DNA of 64,000 nucleotides from Microbacterium karelineae (GTDB lineage Bacteria > Actinomycetota > Actinomycetes > Actinomycetales > Microbacteriaceae): the NCBI RefSeq assembly GCF_009745985.1, contig NZ_WFIX01000186.1, forward strand, positions 1-64,000. Direction: 5' to 3'. The stretch's first letter is position 1; each line of letters starts with the position of its first letter. Positions 1 through 8,385 of the stretch are shown one piece after another. A program made the translations under genes and the position numbers. A model generated the notes under the pieces. It was not told the DNA's origin and ran no database searches. It was given only the letters and a program-made list of their open reading frames with translations.

Positions 1-5
1 GGCGG

Positions 6-1445
6 ATTCCAGTGGTGGTCGCAACACCGGGTGTTTTATACGAGTTGTAGCAGACGCTCGGCTGGGGTGTCCCAACCGAGTGTCTTGCGGGGACGGCCGT
101 TGAGTTTCTGCGCGACGTGCTCGAGATCTTCCGGACCGTGGATCGACAGATCGGTGCCCTTCGGGAAGTACTGCCGCAGCAGCCCGTTGGTGTTCTCGTT
201 CGAGCCGCGTTGCCAGGGCGCGGCGGGATCACAGAAGTAGACCGGGACGTTCGTGGCGATCCGGAATGCCTTGTGGTCGGCCATCTCCGATCCCTGGTCC
301 CAGGTCAGCGACCCGCGCAGATGCGCAGGCAACGAACCGATCAGGGGGACGAGAACATCCCGGACAGCCTCGGCGGTATGGTCGCTAGGCAGATGCCCGA
401 GCATCACGTAACGCGTGGACCGTTCGACGAGGGTGACGATCGCGGACTGGTTGCCCGCCCCGACGATCAGGTCCCCTTCCCAGTGCCCGGGGACGGCGCG
501 GTCTTCGACGTCCGCGGGGCGGTCGCTGATCATGATCATCGGATCGACGAACCGGCTCGTGCGGTGTCCCGGCGATCGGTGCGGCTTACGACGGGTCCGT
601 CCGGTGCGCAGCGCGTCGACGACGGCGCGTTTCAGGCCGCCGCGGGCCTGGACATAGATCGCCTGGTAGATCGTCTCCGTGCTCACCTGCATGCTCTCGT
701 CGCCGGCGTGATCACGCGACAAGACGCCGCTGATCTGCTCCGGAGACCATTGTTGCGCCAACCGGTCCGACACGAACTCCCGCAGCCGTCCCGGCTGGGC
801 GAGCTTCGCTGGCTTCGGGCGCGCCCGTTTCACGGCCGCGTCACGATGCGCGCCATACGGCAGATAGACGCCGCCGGTGGTCCGGGCGTCGAGCTCGCGT
901 TTGATCGTCGATGCCGACCTTCCCAGGTCCCGGCCGATCGCCCGCAACGACCAACCGAGTCGGGTCAGATCCGCGATCTTCTCCCGTTCTGGAAGCGACA
1001 GCAGACGAGAACCCGTCTGCTCGGGAACCTGTGATGGTGGTGGAGTCGTCATGGACTCCATCGTGACCTGACCGGTGGAGTAATTCACGCGGCGCCCGTC
1101 GGGATGAAACCGCGAGTTCCGCGAGTGATGGACACCGTGGTCCCAGTCCTGGGCGGTGCGTTCGTGGATCCCGACCCGCTGGGCCGCGTCTCGTCGAGAC
1201 GCTCCCTCTTCCCGGAGCCGCTTGTACTCGCCCTGGCGCGAATCCGGACGCGGCTGGCGGACCGATCGCTTTCCCGCTTTCCGCGCCCAATTGCGGGCGG
1301 TGTAGTAGTTCACGCCCAGCTCGCGAGCGGCGATCCCCACGTTGCCGACCTCGTCGAGCAGGACGAGGAACTGTTGACGCTTCTCCGAAAACGACACGAT
1401 GGCCGCGACCTCCTGAAAGTCAGGGCGTTGCGACCACCGCTAGAA
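6..1445. mobile_element. IS30-family insertion sequence
   Basis: The element is bounded by imperfect terminal inverted repeats sharing the core GGTGGTCGCAAC. The left copy lies at about 6-28. The right copy, in inverse orientation, lies at about 1424-1445. Between them is one full-length DDE transposase on the minus strand that fills almost the whole element, the normal IS30 organisation. I could not define a convincing 2-3 bp target duplication, and the left flank is only a few bases long in this window, so the exact outer ends are uncertain by a few bases. The element lies just downstream of the MarR gene and does not interrupt a recognisable gene on its right side. Confidence 0.85.
36..1397 (-). 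CDS. IS30-family transposase
   Basis: A 453-residue DDE transposase catalysing cut-and-paste or copy-out transposition of the surrounding element. Two helix-turn-helix segments are visible: one at residues 10-45 and a second, IS30-type one at about 135-170 (LPEREKIADL...RAIGRDLGRSASTIKREL). The catalytic core follows with D309 in GHWEGDLI, D367 in TWDQGSEM and E401 in SNENTNG, a D-57-D-33-E spacing typical of IS30. The start is a GTG at 1397 preceded by AGGAGG about 10 bases upstream. The extra N-terminal HTH makes it longer than the roughly 380 residues of classical IS30 transposases. The frame is intact, so the element may be active. Confidence 0.93.
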   Translation of the reverse strand: MSFSEKRQQFLVLLDEVGNVGIAARELGVNYYTARNWARKAGKRSVRQPRPDSRQGEYKRLREEGASRRDAAQRVGIHERTAQDWDHGVHHSRNSRFHPDGRRVNYSTGQVTMESMTTPPPSQVPEQTGSRLLSLPEREKIADLTRLGWSLRAIGRDLGRSASTIKRELDARTTGGVYLPYGAHRDAAVKRARPKPAKLAQPGRLREFVSDRLAQQWSPEQISGVLSRDHAGDESMQVSTETIYQAIYVQARGGLKRAVVDALRTGRTRRKPHRSPGHRTSRFVDPMIMISDRPADVEDRAVPGHWEGDLIVGAGNQSAIVTLVERSTRYVMLGHLPSDHTAEAVRDVLVPLIGSLPAHLRGSLTWDQGSEMADHKAFRIATNVPVYFCDPAAPWQRGSNENTNGLLRQYFPKGTDLSIHGPEDLEHVAQKLNGRPRKTLGWDTPAERLLQLV

Positions 1446-1486
1446 CCCAACGTTGGCGGATAGGGCGTGTCGTGGCGACCGGGACG

Positions 1487-1912
1487 CTACGCGCGGAGCT
1501 TCTGCGTGAGGGCGGTGAGGGTGCGCAGCTCGTCGTTCGTGAGGGACGACATGCGCGCGGCGATGTGGCGGCCGTGCTCGACGGCGAGCATGCGGAAGGT
1601 GCGCGTGCCGGCCTCGGTCGCCGTGACGAGGGCTCCGCGCCCGTCCTCGGGATCCGAGCACTTCGTCACGAGGCCGCGCGAGACCATCTTGTCGACGAGG
1701 CGCGAGACGCTCGGCTGACTGATGAGCATGTTCTCCGTGATGTCGCGCAGCCGCGCCGTGCCATCCGTGCCCCGGACGACCGAGAGCAGCACGTCGTATT
1801 CGCCCTGCTGCAGCGAGGAATCGGCGAAGTCGCGCTTGATGTCCTCGAACACCTCGTGCTGCGCGCGGAAGAGGCTCTCCCACGCTTCGACGGCAAGACG
1901 ACGATCCGGCAT
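1487..1912 (-). CDS. MarR-family transcriptional regulator
   Basis: A 141-residue winged-helix regulator. The wHTH runs from about residue 35 to 100, with the recognition segment around ENMLISQPSVSRLVDKMVSRGLVTK and the wing around DPEDGRGALVTATEAG, flanked by the dimerisation helices usual for MarR proteins. I placed the start at ATG 1912 because this gives a standard MarR length; the frame stays open upstream but has no family resemblance there. The gene is divergent from a GntR regulator, and a near-palindrome sits over its start codon, suggesting autoregulation. Ligand and regulon are unknown. MarR proteins usually sense phenolic or oxidative signals, but nothing here identifies one. Confidence 0.88.
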   Translation of the reverse strand: MPDRRLAVEAWESLFRAQHEVFEDIKRDFADSSLQQGEYDVLLSVVRGTDGTARLRDITENMLISQPSVSRLVDKMVSRGLVTKCSDPEDGRGALVTATEAGTRTFRMLAVEHGRHIAARMSSLTNDELRTLTALTQKLRA

Positions 1913-1928
1913 GCATGCAAGTGTATGC
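1913..1928. promoter_or_regulatory. Candidate MarR operator
   Basis: The imperfect palindrome GCATGCAAGTGTATGC (6 of 8 half-site positions symmetric) lies directly upstream of the marR-type start codon in the divergent promoter region. Size and position fit a MarR dimer site; the assignment is inference. Confidence 0.4.
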
Positions 1929-2023
1929 GTCTCGGCGTGACCGCGTCGGGCGATCCCGTTCACAATTCGTCCGCCGCCGGTGACCGTGGGGCAACGCCGC
2001 CGAAACATGTGCACACGACGCTG

Positions 2024-2035
2024 TCCATCGATGGA
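2024..2035. promoter_or_regulatory. Palindrome over the GntR start codon
   Basis: A perfect 12-bp palindrome TCCATCGATGGA spans the ATG of the GntR gene at 2031. FCD-type GntR repressors commonly bind short palindromes near their own start, so this is a candidate autoregulatory site; chance occurrence is possible. Confidence 0.3.
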
Positions 2036-2741
2036 TACAACATTGAGTGCAACTGGGGCTGGCCGGGCCAGGCGCGTTCCGGCGCGCACCCGCGTCTACG
2101 AGTCGCTGCGTGAGCAGTTGCTCACGACAGCGACGGACCCGTTCCACCGGTATACGGAGGAGAACGTCGCTGAGCAGTTCGGCGTCTCGCGTACTCCCGT
2201 GCGCGATGCCCTGGCGCGGCTCGAGGTCGACGGACTCCTCATCAAACGCGATGGAGCGCTGTTTCGCTACACGCCGACGCTCACCGAGTTCACCGAGTTG
2301 TACGAGCTGCGTGTCGTGCTCGAGACCCGTGGGCTCGAGCGGGCGATCGACGATCCGACGGTGCGTCATGACACGGCGATGCTCGAGGCCGAGCAGGCGC
2401 TGTGGCAGGAGCGCGCTGAGGCGCAGATCGCACCCGATCCGGGCTTCGTGATGGCCGATGAAGGTTTCCATCTCGCGCTTCTCGGCTCCGCGGGGAACTC
2501 CGAGCTGACGAGTGCGCTCGAGCGTGTGAACCGTCGGATCCGTCCCGTGCGCATGCATGACTACCTCACGCAGGACCGCGTCGACGCGACCATCCGCGAG
2601 CACCTCGAGATCTTCGAGGCCGTCCTGTCCGGTCGCCTGCGCGAGGCACGCGACCGCCTGAGGAAGCACGTCGGACAGTCGCAGTCCATCGTCGAGGCCC
2701 GCGCGGCGCGGGCCATGCAGCTGTCGAACATGGCCCCGTGA
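2031..2741 (+). CDS. GntR/FadR-family regulator with FCD domain
   Basis: A 236-residue regulator. The N-terminal GntR wHTH (about residues 20-80) contains the typical ENVAEQFGVSRTPVRDALARLEVDGLL. The C-terminal all-helical FCD domain holds the FHLAL and REHLEIFEAV histidines that usually bind a metal or carboxylate ligand. The start at ATG 2031 gives normal family length. The stop lies 14 bp before the allophanate hydrolase start, so it is probably co-transcribed with, and regulates, the downstream hydrolase and ABC importer. By context the effector may be a nitrogenous acid, but the sequence does not show which. Confidence 0.88.
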   Translation: MDTTLSATGAGRARRVPARTRVYESLREQLLTTATDPFHRYTEENVAEQFGVSRTPVRDALARLEVDGLLIKRDGALFRYTPTLTEFTELYELRVVLETRGLERAIDDPTVRHDTAMLEAEQALWQERAEAQIAPDPGFVMADEGFHLALLGSAGNSELTSALERVNRRIRPVRMHDYLTQDRVDATIREHLEIFEAVLSGRLREARDRLRKHVGQSQSIVEARAARAMQLSNMAP

Positions 2742-2755
2742 AACAGGAGAACCAC

Positions 2756-4462
2756 ATGAGCATCCCCGACCCCATCCTCGCCGTCCGCGACGCGTTCGCG
2801 CGGATCACGGCATCCGAGGCCGACTCCATCTGGATCTCGCTGCGCGACGAGGCCGACGTCGCCGCCGATGCGGAGGTCGTGGCGCAGCGACTCGCTGCGG
2901 GTGAGTCCCTTCCGCTTGCGGGTACGACGTTCGCGGTGAAGGACAACATCGACGTCGCGGGACTCGCCACGACAGCGGCACACCCGGCGTTCTCGCACAT
3001 CCCGCAGCACACGGCGACCGTCGTCGAGAGACTCCTCGCCGCAGGCGCACTGCTCGTCGGCAAGACCAACATGGATCAGTTCGCCACCGGTCTCGTCGGC
3101 GCGCGCAGCCCCTACGGGCGCCCGTCGAGCGCACACCACGCAGACCGTGTGTCCGGCGGATCCAGCGCGGGCTCCGGCGCGGCCGTCGGGCACGGCCTCG
3201 TCGACTTCTCGCTCGGAACGGACACAGCCGGATCCGGTCGCGTGCCCGGAGCCTTCAACCGCGTCGTCGGGCTGAAGCCGACGGTCGGCCTCGTTCCCTC
3301 CGATGGGGTCGTTCCCGCCTGCCCCTCGTATGACACGGTCTCGGTGTTCGCGCCCGACGTCGCGCTCGCCGCGCGGGTGCTCCGCGTCATCGCCGGGCCG
3401 AGCAAGCTCGATCCGCACTCGCGCGCCTGGCCGCAGGACGCGCCGCAGGCCGCCCCCGACTCCGCGGTGGTCGCCGTGCCGCGGGACGCCGACCTCGGCT
3501 CCCTCACTCCGGCGATGCACGACGCCTTCTCGACGGCGATCGCTCGCACCCGCGAGATCGGCTCCGAGATCGTCGAGATCGACTTCTCGCCGTTCCTCGA
3601 GGCCGCGAAGCTGCTCTACGACGGCGGGCTCGTCGCCGAGCGCGCCTCCTCCTACGGCACGTTCCTCGCGGAGCACCCGGACGGGGCGGATCCATCGGTC
3701 GCGGCGATCGCGGCGAAGGCGATGCGGATCACAGGCGTTGAGGTGATCGCCGACCAGCAGCGCCTTCTGCAGCTGACGTCGGTCGCACGGGAGACGCTCG
3801 AGGGAACGACCGCTCTGCTCATCCCGACCGCCCCCCTTCACCCGACGTTCGCGCAGCTCGACGCGGATCCGATCGGTGTGAACTCGCTCGTCGGCACCTT
3901 CACGAACTTCGTCAACCTCATGGATATGTCGGCCGTCGCGGTCCCCACTGGGCCCGTCGACGCGGAGGGCGAATTCGGTGTCACCTTCGTCGCGCCCGCC
4001 TTCCACGATCAGATCGTCGCCGACCTCGCCGCTCGATTCCGCGGCGAGCCCATTGCGCCCCTCGTCGGAGCGCCGGGAACCGAGGTGGCCGTCTTCGGCG
4101 CGCATCTCACGGGCGAGCCGCTCAATCACCAGCTTGCAGAACTCGGCGGGCGGTTCATCCGCGACATCGCGACGTCCGATGGCCACCGCATGCTGCTCGT
4201 GCCCGGAATCGTCGACCGCCCTGCCATCGTGCGCGCCGACGACGGCGAATGCGTGCCGGGCGAGCTGTGGCGGCTGTCGCCCGCGGCGCTCGGCACGTTC
4301 CTCGCCGGGATCGCCGCGCCGCTCGGGCTCGGCGAGATCGAGCTCGATGACGGGACGACGGCGATCGGTTTCATCGCGTCGGTGTCCGACCGCTCTCTCC
4401 GAGACATCACCTCGACCGGCGGCTGGCGTGCATATCGCGCCGGCGTGCTCGCCTCCGCCTGA
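2756..4462 (+). CDS. atzF: Allophanate hydrolase
   Basis: A 568-residue amidase-signature enzyme predicted to hydrolyse allophanate to ammonia and CO2. The Ser-cisSer-Lys triad is visible: K62 in FAVKDNIDVAG, the GGSSAGSG serines at 136-137 and nucleophile S160 in LGTDTAGSG. A separate C-terminal domain (about residues 450-568, starting AVFGAHLTGEPLN) is characteristic of AtzF/DUR1 allophanate hydrolases and absent from ordinary amidases. ATG 2756 follows an AGGAG box. No urea or guanidine carboxylase, cyanuric acid hydrolase or biuret hydrolase gene is nearby, so the source of allophanate is not evident; the following ABC importer may supply a precursor. Confidence 0.9.
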   Translation: MSIPDPILAVRDAFARITASEADSIWISLRDEADVAADAEVVAQRLAAGESLPLAGTTFAVKDNIDVAGLATTAAHPAFSHIPQHTATVVERLLAAGALLVGKTNMDQFATGLVGARSPYGRPSSAHHADRVSGGSSAGSGAAVGHGLVDFSLGTDTAGSGRVPGAFNRVVGLKPTVGLVPSDGVVPACPSYDTVSVFAPDVALAARVLRVIAGPSKLDPHSRAWPQDAPQAAPDSAVVAVPRDADLGSLTPAMHDAFSTAIARTREIGSEIVEIDFSPFLEAAKLLYDGGLVAERASSYGTFLAEHPDGADPSVAAIAAKAMRITGVEVIADQQRLLQLTSVARETLEGTTALLIPTAPLHPTFAQLDADPIGVNSLVGTFTNFVNLMDMSAVAVPTGPVDAEGEFGVTFVAPAFHDQIVADLAARFRGEPIAPLVGAPGTEVAVFGAHLTGEPLNHQLAELGGRFIRDIATSDGHRMLLVPGIVDRPAIVRADDGECVPGELWRLSPAALGTFLAGIAAPLGLGEIELDDGTTAIGFIASVSDRSLRDITSTGGWRAYRAGVLASA

Positions 4463-4514
4463 CCCGCCAGCGCCGGGCCGCGGCGCACCGCACCACGACA
4501 CCTGGAGATCACTC

Positions 4515-5495
4515 ATGCACACCATCACGAAGGCCGCAACGGCCACCGCAGCTGTCTTGGCTCTCAGCGCCGGTCTCGCCGGATGCTCCGTCGACTCGAC
4601 GATCGCCGACGCTGAAGCGGGGACCGCCGGGGGCGCGATCACGATCGGCACACTGCGCGCACAGCCGCATCTGTACACGCCGTTCACCTATGACGACTTC
4701 GCGCCGGAGGGAACCGAGATCGAGGTCGTCCTGTTCGACACCTCGAGCGACATCAAGAACGCCGTGGTCTCAGGATCGATCGACTTCGGCGTAACGGGGG
4801 CCGCGTCGGTCATCTCCGGTGTCGCCGAGGAACAGGACGTGACGATCGTCGCGTCGTCTGCCGACGGAGGGACGCGCATCGTCGCGTCGCCGGATATCAC
4901 CTCGGTCGACGATCTCATCGGCGCGAAGGTCGGCTTCCCGATGGGCGCGACGCAGGAGATCCTGCTCAAGCGCACGCTCGAGGCGCAGGGCCTGGACCCG
5001 CTCTCCGACGTCGAGCTCGTGAACCTGCCGTTCTCCGATATGGCCACGGCCTACGGATCCGGCCAGATCGATGCGTTCATCTCAGCGGAGACGGGGCCGT
5101 CGATTGCGATCACCGAGGGCGCTTACGAGCTCATCTCGGCCTACGACACCGAAATCGGCCGCACCAACATCGTGCTGGCCGCGCGCCCGTCCTACATCGC
5201 CGACAACCCCGAGGTCGTGCAGACGATCGTCGACGCCCACGTGGCCGCCAGCGAGCACCTCGCGGCGCACCCCGACGAGTGGTCGGCCGGGCTCGTCGAC
5301 GAGTTCGCGATCGAGAAGGATGTCGTCGACGCCGCGATCGAGAACATCTGGCCCCGCTGGGAGGTCGACGAGGCCTTCATCGCGACGCTCGAGGCGATGA
5401 GCGTCGAGATGGCCGCGTTCGACCAGATCGCGAACGAGGCCGATATCGAGGAGCTCGTCGACACGACATTCGTCGACCAGGTCGAGGTCGAGTGA
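4515..5495 (+). CDS. ABC substrate-binding lipoprotein, SsuA/TauA/NMT1-like
   Basis: A 326-residue extracellular solute receptor with a lipoprotein signal (lipobox LAGC at about residues 21-24). After it comes the NMT1/SsuA-like fold seen in nitrate, taurine and sulfonate receptors: an IGTLRAQP start, a GSIDFGVTGAASVISGV segment and DDLIGAKVGFPMGATQEILL. It is followed by a permease and an ATPase with 2-11 bp gaps, so the three form one importer. Substrate cannot be read from the sequence. The upstream allophanate hydrolase suggests a nitrogen compound such as a urea or biuret derivative rather than a sulfonate. Confidence 0.85.
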   Translation: MHTITKAATATAAVLALSAGLAGCSVDSTIADAEAGTAGGAITIGTLRAQPHLYTPFTYDDFAPEGTEIEVVLFDTSSDIKNAVVSGSIDFGVTGAASVISGVAEEQDVTIVASSADGGTRIVASPDITSVDDLIGAKVGFPMGATQEILLKRTLEAQGLDPLSDVELVNLPFSDMATAYGSGQIDAFISAETGPSIAITEGAYELISAYDTEIGRTNIVLAARPSYIADNPEVVQTIVDAHVAASEHLAAHPDEWSAGLVDEFAIEKDVVDAAIENIWPRWEVDEAFIATLEAMSVEMAAFDQIANEADIEELVDTTFVDQVEVE

Positions 5496-5497
5496 CC

Positions 5498-6364
5498 ATG
5501 TCGACCGCGACTGTCGCGCCCATCGCGCCATCCGAGAAGGGACTTGCATCGACCGAGCAGAAACGGCGCGTTGTACCAGCCTGGCTCATCGCGCTGCCCG
5601 TTCCGATCGCAGTCCTCGTGCTGTGGCACCTCGGCGCCAAGGGTGGGTGGGTGCTGCCGTTCGGGATCATGATGGAGTTCCTGCCGACGCCGGCCGAGGT
5701 CGGGTCACGGCTCGTCGACTTCGCATTCGGCGGGGTGCACGATGACTCGTACAGCCGGACGATGTGGGCGCACCTGCTTGCATCGACGCTGCGTGTGCTG
5801 CAGGGATTCGGGCTCGCCGTGGTCGTCGGCGTTCCTCTCGGCGTCCTGATGGGGCGATCGAGGCTGCTCTTCACGCTGCTCGAGCCGACGGTCAACCTGG
5901 TCCGTCCGATTCCGGTGACGGCGTGGGCACCGCTGTCGCTTCTCATCATCGGCTTCGGTGACCGGTCGACGATCTTCCTCGTCTTCATCGCGGCGGTGTT
6001 CCCGATCCTCCTCAACACGGTCTCGGGCGTGCATCAGGTACCCGGCAGGCTGTTCGAGGCCGCGTCGATGCTGGGGACCCCGCCGGTCCAAGCGCTGTAC
6101 AAGGTCGTGCTGCCCGCGGCCGCGCCCAGCATCATCGGCGGTATGCGCATCGCGATGGGCCTGTCGTGGGTGATCCTCGTCGTCGGCGAGACGGTCGGAA
6201 TCAACACGGGGCTCGGCGCGCTCATCACCCAGGCGCGCGAGCAGTCTCGCACTGACCTCATCATCGCCGGCATGATCGTCATCGGCCTCGCGGGGTTCGT
6301 CGCCGATCGCCTCCTCACTCTCATCTTCCGTCTCGCGTTCGGGCGCCGCCCGATCCTCACCTGA
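5498..6364 (+). CDS. ABC transporter permease, SsuC/TauC-like
   Basis: A 288-residue inner-membrane subunit with about six hydrophobic segments and the EAA-type cytoplasmic loop (PGRLFEAASMLGTPPVQALYKVVLPAAAPSI) that docks the ATPase. The start ATG 5498 is 2 bp after the stop of the binding protein. It belongs to the nitrate/sulfonate/taurine-type permeases and works with the neighbouring lipoprotein and ATPase. Confidence 0.9.
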   Translation: MSTATVAPIAPSEKGLASTEQKRRVVPAWLIALPVPIAVLVLWHLGAKGGWVLPFGIMMEFLPTPAEVGSRLVDFAFGGVHDDSYSRTMWAHLLASTLRVLQGFGLAVVVGVPLGVLMGRSRLLFTLLEPTVNLVRPIPVTAWAPLSLLIIGFGDRSTIFLVFIAAVFPILLNTVSGVHQVPGRLFEAASMLGTPPVQALYKVVLPAAAPSIIGGMRIAMGLSWVILVVGETVGINTGLGALITQAREQSRTDLIIAGMIVIGLAGFVADRLLTLIFRLAFGRRPILT

Positions 6365-6375
6365 GGGATCCGACC

Positions 6376-7179
6376 ATGAACAGGACAGCAGCTCAGACCC
6401 GTGTCGCCCCCGCCGACATCGCGATGCGCGGCCTCGGCAAGCGATACCCGGGAACCGCGCTCGCCGCGGTCGAGGACGTCGACGTCGAGATCCGCGCGGG
6501 GGAGATCGTGTGCATCGTCGGAGCGTCGGGATGCGGGAAATCGACCGTACTGCGGATGGTCGCCGGCTTCGAGACGGTGACGGACGGCGACCTGCTCGTC
6601 GCCGGTGCGCCGATCGCGGGCCCGGGGCCGGACCGGGGCGTCGTCTTCCAGGATTACGGCCTGTTCCCGTGGCTGACGGTCGCCGAGAACATCGCGTACG
6701 GACCGCGCCAGGCCGGGCTCGCCCGCGCGGAGGCCGCAGCGCGGACGCGGGAGGCCCTGGAAGCGGTCGGTCTTGCTCGCGTCGAGAGGTCCTTCCCGCA
6801 CCAGCTCTCCGGCGGCATGCAGCAGCGCGTGGCGATCGCGCGGGTCCTCGCCAACAAGCCGTCGGTCATGCTGATGGACGAGCCCTTCGGGGCGCTCGAC
6901 GCGCTCACGCGCACTGACATGCAGCACGAGCTGCAACGGATCCAACGCGACGCGGGCGTGACGGTCCTCTTCGTGACGCACAGCATCGAGGAGGCCGTCT
7001 ATCTCGCCGATCGCGTCATCGTGATGGCGGGCGGCACGGCGCACGGCATCGCCGGTCATGTGCGTGAGATCGTTGCGGTCGACCTGGGGGAGGACCGGGA
7101 TCCGAACTCGCCCGCCTTCAACGAGATCGAGCGGCACATCGATGCGCTCGTCCACGCGGGCAACGCCGCGCGCGTCTGA
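6376..7179 (+). CDS. ABC transporter ATP-binding protein, SsuB/TauB-like
   Basis: A 267-residue ATPase energising the upstream importer. It shows Walker A GASGCGKST (near residue 50), the Q-loop VVFQDYGLFPW, signature LSGGMQQRVAIARVL, Walker B VMLMDEPFGALD and the switch histidine in VTHSIEEA. It is the last gene of the allophanate/ABC operon and is followed 16 bp later by a strong hairpin terminator. Confidence 0.93.
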   Translation: MNRTAAQTRVAPADIAMRGLGKRYPGTALAAVEDVDVEIRAGEIVCIVGASGCGKSTVLRMVAGFETVTDGDLLVAGAPIAGPGPDRGVVFQDYGLFPWLTVAENIAYGPRQAGLARAEAAARTREALEAVGLARVERSFPHQLSGGMQQRVAIARVLANKPSVMLMDEPFGALDALTRTDMQHELQRIQRDAGVTVLFVTHSIEEAVYLADRVIVMAGGTAHGIAGHVREIVAVDLGEDRDPNSPAFNEIERHIDALVHAGNAARV

Positions 7180-7195
7180 CCGCTGCGACGCGGAA

Positions 7196-7227
7196 GAGCC
7201 CGGCCGAAGATGACTTCGACCGGGCTC
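7196..7227 (+). terminator. Hairpin terminator of the allophanate/ABC operon
   Basis: GAGCCCGGCCGAAG, loop ATGA, CTTCGACCGGGCTC: a 14-bp stem with a single mismatch, 16 bp after the ATPase stop. There is no clear U-tract, as is common in actinobacteria. Confidence 0.8.
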
Positions 7228-7306
7228 GTGTCCCTTGCACCAAGAGTGTCCTGCAATCACATGCGATGACCGCCACAGCAAAACGATCACCGTGCTGAGC
7301 ACTCTA

Positions 7307-7323
7307 TAACGGTGAGGTAACGG
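7307..7323. promoter_or_regulatory. TAACGG direct repeat, MtrA/OmpR-like box
   Basis: TAACGG occurs at 7307 and again at 7318, an 11-bp pitch, in a comparatively AT-rich 217-bp gap between the operon terminator and the broken hydrolase gene. GTAAC-type repeats at this pitch are bound by the actinobacterial regulator MtrA. The rest of the gap shows nothing I recognise. Confidence 0.35.
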
Positions 7324-7444
7324 CGAGCAAGGGGTTTCCGTGATCTTTTCGTTATTCATAGGTTTCGCATCAGGAGCGCCCAGGCAACGAGCTGATGCGA
7401 CGTTCCCAGGCGGCCCGTGCTGGCTCGGCGCATAGGCTGATCTG

Positions 7445-8207
7445 ATGACGAAGACGGCGACGCGGCGCCCTGTGTGGGTGCGGATCCTCGCCTGGGCGGG
7501 AGGTGCGCTCGGAGGGCTCATTCTCGTCGCCGTCGCCGCGATTCTGATCTGGAGCCAGGTCGGGGTCATGCAGGCCGAGGCGGGCCCGCTCGACGAGGTC
7601 ACGAGCGACGCGGCGATCGCGTACGCCGACACGGACGCCGCGATCACGCTGTCGCCGACCGCGGGCGATTCGGGGGTCGGGCTCGTCTTCGTCCCCGGTG
7701 CGAAGGTCGATGCCGCCGCCTACGCGAACCGGCTCTCGGGGCTCGTCGCGGAAGAGGGGATGACGGTCGTCATCACCCGGCCATGGCTGAACCTCGCCTT
7801 CTTCGACCCTCGCCCGCTCGATGACTTCACCGCGCTCGCACCCGACGTCGACACGTGGATCGTCGGGGGGGCACTCGCTCGGTGGGGTGCGTGCCTGCGG
7901 TCTGGCCGCCGACGCCGATGCGCTCGTCCTGTTCGGATCGTACTGCGCGACGGACCTGGCGGCGTCAGGGCTGCCGGTGCTGAGCATCGGCGGAAGCGAG
8001 GATGGCCTCTCCACCCCGGAGAAGATCCAGAGCGCATCCCACCGCCTGCCCGCGGATGCGGTGCTCGTCGAGATCGCCGGGGCGTCCCACTCCTCGTTCG
8101 GCGACTACGGCGCGCAGGCGGGCGACGGTGTCGCGACGATCGCGGATCCGGCGATGAATCGCGAGGTCGTCGACCGCGTCGCGGCGCTCGCCGCGCGTGC
8201 GGGCTGA
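7445..8207 (+). pseudogene. Alpha/beta hydrolase, frameshifted at a G run
   Basis: The first frame encodes a membrane anchor (residues 15-37) and the first half of an alpha/beta hydrolase up to VDTWIVGG at about 7870. The rest continues in another frame: GGHSLGGVRACG with the nucleophile serine, GSEDGL with the acid, and GASHSSFG with the histidine, ending at 8207. The break is a run of seven Gs at 7865-7871; six Gs would restore one continuous protein of about 253 residues with an intact triad. It is therefore a one-base insertion, real or a sequencing error. The family resembles membrane-anchored dienelactone-hydrolase-like enzymes of actinobacteria; substrate unknown. Confidence 0.8.
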
Positions 8208-8385
8208 CAGCGGAGATGCGATGTCGACAGTCGTCGATGAAATCATTCTGCTGACCCACGTGGTTGAGTACGTGCATATCTGTGAAGCAGGTAGCGAGAT
8301 TAAGTTGTCGATATGATCATCGATTTGTGACGCGGGGCGTGGCGGGCGGATACTCGAGTCGCGCACGACCCCCGCGCAGCACCCT

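Noticed and set aside
2561-4687. A 708-codon minus-strand frame opposite the allophanate hydrolase
   Set aside because: It is the antisense shadow of a clearly conserved amidase gene, with Arg/Asp/Gly-rich composition typical of reversed high-GC coding DNA.
7865-7871. Programmed frameshifting or phase variation at the G run of the first hydrolase
   Set aside because: Only a single seven-G run is present, with no stimulatory structure or downstream logic; sequencing error or simple mutation is more likely.
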